Assembly: GCA_045223835.1 (NCBI GenBank)
Contig: JBGUZS010000177.1
Coordinates: 1 to 55,644, forward strand
Reading direction: 5' to 3'
Length of the DNA: 55,644 nt
DNA from: UBA1774 sp045223835
Lineage (GTDB): Bacteria; Bacillota; Clostridia; Oscillospirales; Oscillospiraceae
In this document: in pieces, positions 41,526 to 48,611 of the stretch
How the letters are laid out: every line of letters starts with the position of its first letter
How positions within the stretch are numbered: the stretch's first letter is position 1
Translations under genes and position numbers: made by a program
The notes under the pieces: generated by a model
The model's database searches: none
What the model saw: only the letters and a program-made list of their open reading frames with translations
Told to the model about the DNA's origin: nothing

Positions 41526-42416
41526 TCAGTGCGCGCTGAGGGTGATGAAGACATAGGGCTTGTCTATCTTCCTGAAATACAGGGGCAGATGGGGCGCGCC
41601 CTTCTGCAGGGCCATGGCGGTGGATTTGGTCAGGAGGTAATGCTCCAGCTCCTCTTCCTCCCCGCAGCAGATATCCACCTCCCCGTGGAGATCCGTCAGG
41701 TTATCCGTATCCATGCTCAGGAAGATGAGGGCCTCTTCGTAATCCTGATGGGTATGGGGATGGTGCTTCCCATCGGGTCCCCAGGGGCCCAGGAAGCCGG
41801 GGGCGGCGATGGTGGTCCAGGCCATGGTGATCTTCTTTTCCTCCCCGGCGCTGTAGAAGGTGGAATAGCCCCCCAGGGCCTGCTGCCGCTCAGAGCCGTA
41901 ATGATAAGGCTCATAGGCGGAGAAGCTCAGGGCATGGACATTCCGGGCAAATTCCCCGAAGAAGCGGGCCCAGGGGCCGGTCTCCGGCTTCGCCGCGTCG
42001 TCCGCGATGTCGGCGGCCAGCTTCCCGGTGCAGTTGAGGGAGAGGAAGAAGAAGGGCCGGTCGACGCGCTTCACGATGGGGGAGAAGTGAGGCGTCCCCT
42101 TGGGAAGATAGATGGTATGGGGCGTGGCCATCCGGTGGCGGATTCCCTCCGTTCCCAGGTCGACCTCCAGCTCCGCCCCCAGGTGGAGCATGTCCTCCGG
42201 GTCGGCGCTGAGGAACCAGAGCACCTGGTCATAGTCATGGGTATGCAGCTTCTCCGTCTCCTCCGGGATCATGCCGCAGCCGTCCACCAGGCAATAGCGT
42301 ACGGAGATGCCGTCATAATCGAAGAAGTCCTGCTCCAGCAGCGCCCCCAGCTTGACGATCCCCTCCCTGCCATGGATGGGGATCTCTTTTTTCATGGATT
42401 CATACTTGCCGCTCAT
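41526..42416 (-). CDS. Bicupin-like protein of unknown function
   Basis: A 296-residue protein with two related halves. The first has KLHTHDYDQVLWFLSADPED and later YLPKGTPHFSP; the second has HPHTHQDYEEALIFLSMDTD and later LQKGAPHLPLYF. Each half thus carries a His-x-His, an acidic residue and a late Pro-His, the usual metal ligands of a cupin barrel. I infer a bicupin metalloprotein, perhaps a dioxygenase or an isomerase-like enzyme, but no named family is recognised. CGGAGG precedes the ATG. It is a single-gene unit between two terminators. Confidence 0.75.
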   Translation of the reverse strand: MSGKYESMKKEIPIHGREGIVKLGALLEQDFFDYDGISVRYCLVDGCGMIPEETEKLHTHDYDQVLWFLSADPEDMLHLGAELEVDLGTEGIRHRMATPHTIYLPKGTPHFSPIVKRVDRPFFFLSLNCTGKLAADIADDAAKPETGPWARFFGEFARNVHALSFSAYEPYHYGSERQQALGGYSTFYSAGEEKKITMAWTTIAAPGFLGPWGPDGKHHPHTHQDYEEALIFLSMDTDNLTDLHGEVDICCGEEEELEHYLLTKSTAMALQKGAPHLPLYFRKIDKPYVFITLSAH

Positions 42417-42451
42417 GGAATCATCCTCCGTTCATTTGATCCTGTAACAAT

Positions 42452-42479
42452 ATCATAACAGAACAGAGAAAAAACACAA
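42452..42479 (-). promoter_or_regulatory. Promoter of the bicupin gene
   Basis: On the minus strand TTGTGT, a 16-bp spacer and TATGAT. The -35 overlaps the end of the upstream terminator hairpin. Confidence 0.5.
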
Positions 42480-42507
42480 GTCCCGCGCATCAGAAACGCG
42501 GGACTTG
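42477..42507 (-). terminator. Terminator of the ABC exporter operon
   Basis: CAAGTCCCGCG/CGCGGGACTTG, 11-bp stem, followed on the minus strand by TGTTTTTT. Confidence 0.85.
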
Positions 42508-42529
42508 TTTGCATCCGTGAAGACAGGCG

Positions 42530-44128
42530 TTACAGCGTCCGGAACAGTTTCGCTCCCTTGGTGTCCAGCCAGCGCAGGAAGAACGCCCCCGCAGCCGCCA
42601 GCAGGACGATCCAGAGCAGAAGGTAGACTCCTGCGCCGATACGCCAGCCGATGAGCAGATACAGTCCTGCCAAGGCGACGCTCAGCGCCCAGCTGCCGAA
42701 CAGGACGATCCCTACGGCGGCGCTTTGCTTGATGGGAGCCAGCTCATTCGTCCAGTTGAGCAGAGGCAGACGGACGCCCACGGCGGCGCCGAAGACGGCA
42801 AAGAAGGCTGAATAGACCAGGGGCGTCAGCACGCACAGCAGCCGCAGGGCAGGGGAGGCCTCCAGGACCGCCGCGCCGCACAGGGCCGCAAAGATCATGG
42901 GGAGAAGGGTAAAAAGCAGCTGCAGAGCGGCCTTGGATCGGAGCACGGTTTTGGGCTCAACGGGCAGGGACTGGGGAATCCACAGGCTTTTTCCCTCCAG
43001 GGAGACGGAGGGGGCTGCCATGGTGTTCATGGAGGAAAGTATGCAGAGAACGGTACAGACCAGCACGGCGGCGGTGCCCGGTCGGGCGGCAAATACGGTG
43101 CCGAGAAGGCCCAGGATCTCCCGGCCTTTGATCAGCAGCAGGACGCCGCAGGCGGGAATGAACAGGACGCCTATGCCGCAGTTGAGCATATAGTTGGGGC
43201 TGGAGGTGAATCGGGCCAGTTCTTTGCCCAGGAGCGCCCGGGCAGGGCTTTTTACCTTCGTCGTCTTTTCCCGGTAAATGACCTTCCCCGTTTTTCCGCC
43301 CATGGTGGCGATTTTCAGGAAACTGCGGGTCAGGACGATCCATACCAGGGCGAAAACCGCCGCGGTGACTGCGGTGAAGACCACCGCCCAGAGCCAGTCC
43401 CCCTCCCCGATGCGGCCGAAAAGGTAGAGACCGTAGGCTGCGCCTTTGATCCGTGCGCCGTAGATTGCCACATTCTGAAGCATGTCCTGGATGAGGCTGC
43501 TGGCCCGGAAATAGACGAAGTAATACAGGGCGATGAAAACCAAAGCGGCCAGGACCGTGATGAAGCTCTTGTTCTTCAGCCTGAGGCTGATCCTGGCCAC
43601 CACCCAGCCCAGGAGGCAGGAGAGGATGAGCACGATGAAGCTCACGATCAGGAACAGGAGCAAGCCGCAGATCACCTTGGCAGCAGCGGCGCCGGCCACG
43701 ATCCAGTAGACGATCAGCATGGGCAGGAGTACGACGGCTGAATACAGGGTCCCCATGAGGTAGACGTTCACCAACCGGGCGGAGATGATGGTCCGCACCG
43801 GGATGGGAAGGGAAAGCAGCTGGTCGTTATCTTTGGAAAGGTACAGGCCGGAATAGGTGCTGAACACGCTGCCGAAGGCCCCCAGCACAATGGCGATGCC
43901 GCTCATCAGGAGGAAATACAGCCAGCCCATCCCCGCCCCGACCAGGCTGCCGCAGAGGCTGAGGGAGAGGGCGGTGAACATGCCCCCCAGGACGCCGACC
44001 ATGACGACGAAAAAGAAGAGGAACCAGGCGATCACCGCCCCCTTGGAGCGCATGCGGTTTTTCTTCGCGTCGTAGAAATAGCTCTTGAATACCTCCGAGA
44101 GCTGTTTTTTCAGCAGGAGCTTCAGCAT
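42530..44128 (-). CDS. ABC exporter permease subunit
   Basis: A 532-residue polytopic membrane protein with about twelve hydrophobic helices and no ATPase motif. The N-terminal cytosolic part contains YFYDAKKNRMRSKGAV, and the first helices include FSTYSGLYLSKDNDQLLSLP, a motif I recall from large ABC exporter permeases of Clostridia and Bacilli. It lies one base after the ATPase gene stop codon, so the two form an exporter. Substrate is unknown; such pairs are often linked to peptide, drug or lipid export. It ends the rimM-trmD transcript before a strong terminator. Confidence 0.88.
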   Translation of the reverse strand: MLKLLLKKQLSEVFKSYFYDAKKNRMRSKGAVIAWFLFFFVVMVGVLGGMFTALSLSLCGSLVGAGMGWLYFLLMSGIAIVLGAFGSVFSTYSGLYLSKDNDQLLSLPIPVRTIISARLVNVYLMGTLYSAVVLLPMLIVYWIVAGAAAAKVICGLLLFLIVSFIVLILSCLLGWVVARISLRLKNKSFITVLAALVFIALYYFVYFRASSLIQDMLQNVAIYGARIKGAAYGLYLFGRIGEGDWLWAVVFTAVTAAVFALVWIVLTRSFLKIATMGGKTGKVIYREKTTKVKSPARALLGKELARFTSSPNYMLNCGIGVLFIPACGVLLLIKGREILGLLGTVFAARPGTAAVLVCTVLCILSSMNTMAAPSVSLEGKSLWIPQSLPVEPKTVLRSKAALQLLFTLLPMIFAALCGAAVLEASPALRLLCVLTPLVYSAFFAVFGAAVGVRLPLLNWTNELAPIKQSAAVGIVLFGSWALSVALAGLYLLIGWRIGAGVYLLLWIVLLAAAGAFFLRWLDTKGAKLFRTL

Positions 44129-44129
44129 C

Positions 44130-44837
44130 TTATTCGGCCTCCAGTTCCAGGAAGACCTCCTCCAGGCTGTCGTCCCCCTTGACCTCTTCCATGGTCCCGG
44201 CCTTCACCAGTCTGCCCTGCTTGATGATGGCGACCTTGTCGCAGAGCTTTTCCGCCACCTCCAGCACATGGGTGGAGAAGAAGATGGCGCCGCCGGCGTC
44301 GCAGTGCTCCCGCATCATCTCCTTCAGCAGATGGGAGGCCTTCGGGTCCAGTCCCACGAAGGGCTCGTCCATGAGGATGAGCTTCGGGGCATGGAGCCAG
44401 GCGGAGATGAGGGCCAGCTTCTGCTTCATGCCGTGGGAATAGGCGGAGATGGGCTGGGCCAGATCCTCCGTGAGCTCAAAGAGCTCCGCGTATTTCCGGA
44501 TGCGCTCCTGCCGCGTTTCCCCGGGGATGGCGAACACATCCCCGATGAAATTCAGGTACCGGATGCCGCTCATAAAGTCGTACAGATCGGGATTATCCGG
44601 GATATAGGCCAGCTCCCGCTTGCATTTCAGGGGGTCCGTCCGGAGATCGGTCCCGTCGATGGCGACGGACCCTGAGTCGAACTGCAGGATGCCCACGGCG
44701 CATTTCAGGGTGGTGCTTTTACCCGCCCCGTTATGGCCGATGAAGCCGAAGATCTCCCCGGGCAGGATACGCAGGGAAAGATCGTCCACCGCCTTCTTCT
44801 CTCCGTAGGTTTTCGTCAGATGCTCGATATTCAGCAT
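44130..44837 (-). CDS. ABC exporter ATP-binding subunit
   Basis: A 235-residue ABC ATPase. Walker A is GHNGAGKST, the Q-loop region carries IPDNPDLYD, the signature reads SHGMKQKL (a variant of LSGGQ seen in ABC-2 type exporters), and Walker B ends in LMDEPFVGLDP. The start at 44837 (AAAGGAG before MLNIEHLTKTYG) is preferred over a longer reading. Its ribosome binding site falls in the 14 bases after the trmD stop, so it appears coupled to trmD. It pairs with the next gene as an exporter. Confidence 0.93.
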   Translation of the reverse strand: MLNIEHLTKTYGEKKAVDDLSLRILPGEIFGFIGHNGAGKSTTLKCAVGILQFDSGSVAIDGTDLRTDPLKCKRELAYIPDNPDLYDFMSGIRYLNFIGDVFAIPGETRQERIRKYAELFELTEDLAQPISAYSHGMKQKLALISAWLHAPKLILMDEPFVGLDPKASHLLKEMMREHCDAGGAIFFSTHVLEVAEKLCDKVAIIKQGRLVKAGTMEEVKGDDSLEEVFLELEAE

Positions 44838-44851
44838 GGCACCGAACTCCT

Positions 44852-45610
44852 TTAATGTACCTGTTCTTCCTCCCGGTCCAGCTCCTCCAGGAGCTGCCGG
44901 TCTTCCTTCGTCAGGGGGAAGCGCTCCAGCATATCCGGCCGCCGGTCCCTGGTCCGGCGCAGGGCTTCCTTCCGCCGCCACCGGGCGATCTTCCCATGAT
45001 TGCCGCTGACCAGCACCTCCGGCACGCCCCGACCTTCCCAGACCAATGGCCGGGAATACTGGGGATACTCCAGCAGGCCGCTGTAATGGCTCTCATCCTG
45101 GAAACAGCTCACGTCGCTGAGAACGCCGGGCACCAGACGGCATACCGCGTCCGCGATGGCCATGGCCGCCAGCTCTCCCCCGGTGAGGACGAAATCCCCC
45201 AAGCTCAGTTCCTCATCCACGCAGGCCTCGAGGAAGCGCTCGTCCACCCCCTCATAATGACCGCAGACCAGGATGAGGCGGGAGTAATCCCGCTGGAGGC
45301 GGTTGGCTTCCGCCTGGGTGAAGGGCTTGCCCGCGGGGGACATGTAAATGGTGTGCACCCGCTCACCGGCCTGACGGCAAACGTCCCGCCAGCAGTCGTA
45401 CAGGGGCTGGGCCTGCATGATCATCCCCTGGCCGCCCCCATAGGGGGCGTCGTCCACCTGCTTCTGCCGGTTCAGGGTATAGTCCCGGATCTGGTGGGGC
45501 TCGATGCGGATGATGTCGTTCCTCTGGGCGCGGCCCAGGATGCTTTCCCCCAGCCCCGCCCGGATGGTATCGGGAAACAGGGTGAGGATATCGATCTGCA
45601 TGGTGACCAT
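44852..45610 (-). CDS. trmD: tRNA (guanine-N1)-methyltransferase
   Basis: A 252-residue SPOUT enzyme that methylates G37 of tRNA next to the anticodon, which prevents frameshifts. It shows IDILTLFPD at the N-terminus, DDAPYGGGQGMIMQ, CGHYEGVDERF and LSLGDFVLTGGELAAMAIAD, which form the SAM-binding knot. The ATG at 45610 follows GAGGGG; an in-frame ATG at 45601 is an alternative. It lies two bases after rimM. The usual next gene, rplS, is missing and an ABC exporter follows instead. Confidence 0.97.
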   Translation of the reverse strand: MVTMQIDILTLFPDTIRAGLGESILGRAQRNDIIRIEPHQIRDYTLNRQKQVDDAPYGGGQGMIMQAQPLYDCWRDVCRQAGERVHTIYMSPAGKPFTQAEANRLQRDYSRLILVCGHYEGVDERFLEACVDEELSLGDFVLTGGELAAMAIADAVCRLVPGVLSDVSCFQDESHYSGLLEYPQYSRPLVWEGRGVPEVLVSGNHGKIARWRRKEALRRTRDRRPDMLERFPLTKEDRQLLEELDREEEQVH

Positions 45611-45612
45611 CG

Positions 45613-46101
45613 TTACATCCCCTCGATCAAATGGACGGTGAGCTTCCCGGTCTCGGGATCAAAGGAGCGGATGAAGCCGCCCTGCTCCGGGATCAGGTGC
45701 TCCGTCCTGCCCCTGACCACGAAGATCCTTCCCGCGGGGTAATCCAGGATATCCGCAAGAAGGCCCAGCTCGGTGCCGTCCTCCTCCACCACCGGCCGGC
45801 CGATGGCGTCCTGGAGGAAGAAGGCCCCCTCGGCGATGGGGATGGAGGCCCGGTCCGCGAAGAGGAGCTTCCCCTTCAGCGCCATGGCCGCCTCCACCGA
45901 GTCGATCCCCTCCAGCTTCAGCAGGACGAAGCCTTTGTGCACCCGGGCGCTCTCCACCCGCCGGGGCTTCTCCTCCAGATACAGGGTGCCCAGGCCCGCC
46001 AGGATGGCGGGCTCGTCGGTCCAGGCCTCGACCTTCATCTCCCCCCGGATCCCGTGGGTGTTGATGATCCTGCCCGCCTCAAGGAATTGCTTTTTTTCCA
46101 T
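45613..46101 (-). CDS. rimM: Ribosome maturation factor RimM
   Basis: A 162-residue protein that assists 30S subunit maturation near the S19-binding site. GRIINTHGIRGEMKVEAWTD at the N-terminus and the PRC-barrel region with VGRPVVEEDGTELG-like sequence (here AIGRPVVEEDGTELG) and the C-terminal FVRGRTEHLIP-like segment (here VVRGRTEHLIP) are typical. Its ribosome binding site (AGGAGAGGG) abuts the base of a hairpin at 46117-46139, which could affect translation. It lies about 100 bases after khpA, across three stem-loops. Confidence 0.96.
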   Translation of the reverse strand: MEKKQFLEAGRIINTHGIRGEMKVEAWTDEPAILAGLGTLYLEEKPRRVESARVHKGFVLLKLEGIDSVEAAMALKGKLLFADRASIPIAEGAFFLQDAIGRPVVEEDGTELGLLADILDYPAGRIFVVRGRTEHLIPEQGGFIRSFDPETGKLTVHLIEGM

Positions 46102-46116
46102 TGCTTCAACCCTCTC

Positions 46117-46160
46117 CTGCCGGGAAAAGCTCCCGGCAGAGTCCGCGCCCGCAGGCGCGG
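46117..46160 (-). promoter_or_regulatory. Two stem-loops in the rimM leader
   Basis: CTGCCGGGA/TCCCGGCAG (46117-46139, 9 bp) touches the rimM Shine-Dalgarno, and CCGCGCC/GGCGCGG (46143-46160, 7 bp) lies before it. Together with the terminator at 46174-46200 they make the khpA-rimM gap strongly structured. Confidence 0.5.
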
Positions 46161-46170
46161 ATCAGATTCG

Positions 46171-46200
46171 AAAAATTGCCGGAGATACTCTCCGGCAATT
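46171..46200 (-). terminator. Intrinsic terminator between khpA and rimM
   Basis: AATTGCCGGAGA/TCTCCGGCAATT, a perfect 12-bp stem with a 3-base loop, followed on the minus strand by five T. It should stop or attenuate transcription before rimM-trmD. Confidence 0.85.
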
Positions 46201-46203
46201 CAG

Positions 46204-46434
46204 TCAGTCGACGATATCGACCGATACCCGCTTCTGACTCCGCTGCGCCAGCGATTTCACCAGAACGCGGATCTCCTTGGCTATGCGGCCCTGACGGCCG
46301 ATGACCTTGCCCATGTCTCCGTCCGCGACCCGGAGCTCCAGAACGGTCTCGCCGTTCTCCTCCCGCTCCGTGACCGTGACCTCCTCAGGATGATCCACCA
46401 GGTTCCGGGCAACATACAGTAACAGCTCTTTCAT
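46204..46434 (-). CDS. khpA: KH-domain RNA-binding protein KhpA
   Basis: A 76-residue RNA-binding protein (YlqC family) with a single KH domain. The GxxG loop appears in GKVIGRQGRIAKEIR. KhpA partners with KhpB/Jag in Firmicutes and affects cell elongation and translation. It is in its conserved place after rpsP. The perfect hairpin and T-run just after its stop codon end this first part of the operon. Confidence 0.95.
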   Translation of the reverse strand: MKELLLYVARNLVDHPEEVTVTEREENGETVLELRVADGDMGKVIGRQGRIAKEIRVLVKSLAQRSQKRVSVDIVD

Positions 46435-46459
46435 GAATGAATGATCCTTTCGGGGTGGT

Positions 46460-46699
46460 TCAGATCACACCGGCCCTCTTCAGCAGGCTTTTCACGGTAT
46501 CCGTGGGCTGGGCGCCGTTCTTGATCCAGGTGAGGGCACGCTCGCTGTCCACCTTGATCTCGGAGGGCTCGGTGAGGGGGTTGTAGGTGCCGATCTCCTC
46601 AATGAATCTGCCGTCCCGGGGGAAATGGGAATCCGCCACCACGATGCGGTAATAGGGGGCCTTTTTGGCGCCCATTCTGCGAAGTCTGATTTTGACCAT
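46460..46699 (-). CDS. rpsP: Small ribosomal subunit protein bS16
   Basis: A 79-residue ribosomal protein with the conserved start MVKIRLRRMGAKKAPYYRIV and DSHFPRDGRFIEEIGTYNPL. Length and sequence match bS16 fully. It lies between ffh and khpA as in other Firmicutes. GAGGTG precedes the ATG. Confidence 0.98.
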   Translation of the reverse strand: MVKIRLRRMGAKKAPYYRIVVADSHFPRDGRFIEEIGTYNPLTEPSEIKVDSERALTWIKNGAQPTDTVKSLLKRAGVI

Positions 46700-46764
46700 G
46701 TCGATTACACCTCTGCTGCGTATTTTTTGATTTATCGGAAAAGCCCAACGGGCTCGACCTTCGC

Positions 46765-48108
46765 TTACATCATGCCGAACAGGCCCTTGCCCCGGCCCCG
46801 CATGAGCTTCCTGGCGTTTTTGCCGCCCATCTGCCTGGCCAGGACCTGCATCTGCTCATACTGCTTCAGCAGGCGGTTCACGTCCACCACCTGGGTGCCG
46901 CTGCCCCGGGCGATGCGCTTCTTCCGGCTGCTGTTCAGCAGGCTGGGATCCCGCCGCTCCGCGGGGGTCATGGATTTCAGGATGGCCTCGGTGCGGCCCA
47001 GGGCCTTTTCATCGATGGAGGCGCCGCTGAGTTGCTTCGCGTCGATCCCCGGGAGCATCCCCGCCAGGTCGGAGAGGGAGCCCATGCCCTTCAGGCTCTG
47101 GAGCTGCTCATAGTAGTCCTCCAGGGTGAAGCGGTTGGACAGGAGCTTTTCGCTCATCTCCCTGGCCTTCTGCTCGTCGAAGCTCTGCTCCGCCTTTTCG
47201 ATGAGGGTGAGGATATCCCCCATGCCCAGGATCCGGGAGGCCATACGGTCCGGATGGAAGGGCTCGATCCCGTCCAGTTTCTCCCCGATGCCCGCGAACT
47301 TGATGGGCTTGCCGGTCACCGCCCGCACGGAGAGGGCCGCGCCGCCCCGGGCGTCCCCATCCAGCTTGGTGAGGAAGATGCTGTCCACCCCCAGGGCCTC
47401 GTCGAAGGCTTTGGCGGCGTTCACCGCGTCCTGGCCGGTCATGGCGTCGATGAAGAGCATGATCTCCGTGGGCTGGATCCGGCTCTTCAGCTCCTTCAGC
47501 TCGTCCATCAGGGTCTCGTCGATATGGAGGCGGCCCGCCGTATCCAGCAGGAGGATGTCGTTGCCGTTTTTCGCCGCGTGGGAAAGGGCGGCGTTGGCGA
47601 TTTCCACCGGGTTCACCTGCCCCATCTGGAACACGGGGACCCCCGCCTGGGCGCCCACGGTCTCCAGCTGCTGGATGGCGGCGGGGCGGTAGATATCGCA
47701 GGCCACCAGCAGGGGACGCTTGCCGCTCTTCTTCAGCCAGGCGGCCAGCTTCGCGCCGTTGGTGGTTTTGCCCGCGCCCTGGAGGCCCACCAGCATGAGG
47801 ATGGTGGGGGGCTTGGGGGAGATATTGATCTTGGCGTTTTCCTTGCCCATGGTCTCCGTGAGCTCCTCGTTCACGATCTTGATGACCATCTGGGCGGGGG
47901 TGAGGCTGGCCAGGACGTCCTGCCCCAGGGCGCGCTGGCTGACCCGGGCGATAAAGTCCTTCACGACCTTATAGCTGACGTCCGCCTCCAGCAGGGCCAT
48001 GCGTACGTCCCGCATGGCCTCCTTGATATCCGCCTCCGTCAGGCGGCCCTTGCTGCGGAGCCGCTTGAAGGTGGCGGAGAGTTTTTCCGATAAGCTCTCA
48101 AATGCCAT
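46765..48108 (-). CDS. ffh: Signal recognition particle protein Ffh
   Basis: A 447-residue SRP GTPase that binds signal sequences and 4.5S/6S RNA and delivers ribosomes to FtsY. The N domain (residues 1-90) is followed by the G domain with GLQGAGKTT, DTAGRL and TKLDGDARGG. The M domain has GMGSLSDLAGMLPG and the RNA-binding segment RKKRIARGSG. The C-terminus ends with a Gly/Arg/Lys-rich tail. It lies 13 bases after ylxM, with a weak ribosome binding site, which fits coupling to ylxM. Confidence 0.98.
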   Translation of the reverse strand: MAFESLSEKLSATFKRLRSKGRLTEADIKEAMRDVRMALLEADVSYKVVKDFIARVSQRALGQDVLASLTPAQMVIKIVNEELTETMGKENAKINISPKPPTILMLVGLQGAGKTTNGAKLAAWLKKSGKRPLLVACDIYRPAAIQQLETVGAQAGVPVFQMGQVNPVEIANAALSHAAKNGNDILLLDTAGRLHIDETLMDELKELKSRIQPTEIMLFIDAMTGQDAVNAAKAFDEALGVDSIFLTKLDGDARGGAALSVRAVTGKPIKFAGIGEKLDGIEPFHPDRMASRILGMGDILTLIEKAEQSFDEQKAREMSEKLLSNRFTLEDYYEQLQSLKGMGSLSDLAGMLPGIDAKQLSGASIDEKALGRTEAILKSMTPAERRDPSLLNSSRKKRIARGSGTQVVDVNRLLKQYEQMQVLARQMGGKNARKLMRGRGKGLFGMM

Positions 48109-48121
48109 ATGCTCTACCCGT

Positions 48122-48490
48122 TTACAGCTTCATTTCCTGCAGCGCTTCCCGGAGCTCCCGGCAGCAGGCCTCCAGCTCCCGTTCCCGCGGCTGACCGGCG
48201 CTCAGCTCCAGAAGCTTCTCCGTCAGCCCTTCCGCCTTGCCGATCTGCCCAAGCAGCGCCGCATGCCGCGCGGCGAGACCGGTCTTCCGCTCCACATCCA
48301 GCAGCGTATTCTCCGCCCGGACCAGGATATCCCGGACTCCCTGGCGGCTGATGCCCTCGTTTTCCCCGATCTCCCCCAGGGAGAGATTGTCGTTGTAATA
48401 GAGGTCGATATACTGCCGCTGCTTTTCCGTCAGCAGTTCCCCGTAAAAATCGTTCAGCAGGGAGATATAGACGTTCTTATCCACAGGCAC
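48122..48490 (-). CDS. ylxM: Putative SRP-associated helix-turn-helix protein YlxM
   Basis: A 122-residue protein with a sigma-70 region 4-like helix-turn-helix. YGELLTEKQRQYIDLYYNDN and SLGEIGENEGISRQGVRDIL (residues about 16-56) are the YlxM signature. In Firmicutes it precedes ffh and is thought to modulate SRP. It has its own promoter at 48526-48554, from which the ylxM-ffh-rpsP-khpA genes are likely transcribed. It is divergent from the glucan synthase gene. Confidence 0.95.
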   Translation of the reverse strand: MPVDKNVYISLLNDFYGELLTEKQRQYIDLYYNDNLSLGEIGENEGISRQGVRDILVRAENTLLDVERKTGLAARHAALLGQIGKAEGLTEKLLELSAGQPRERELEACCRELREALQEMKL

Positions 48491-48525
48491 CTCGTCTGTA
48501 AAGCAAAAATCCCTTACAGGGGGTG

Positions 48526-48554
48526 ATTCTATCGGAAAGACGCAGTCTTGTCAA
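48526..48554 (-). promoter_or_regulatory. Promoter of the ylxM-ffh-rpsP-khpA operon
   Basis: On the minus strand TTGACA, a 17-bp spacer and TAGAAT, about 35 bases before the ylxM ATG. Confidence 0.85.
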
Positions 48555-48611
48555 GTGGGAATTTGCCTTTTTCCCGGAATACTTCCCTCCGGGAGGTGGA
48601 AAACTGGGAGC

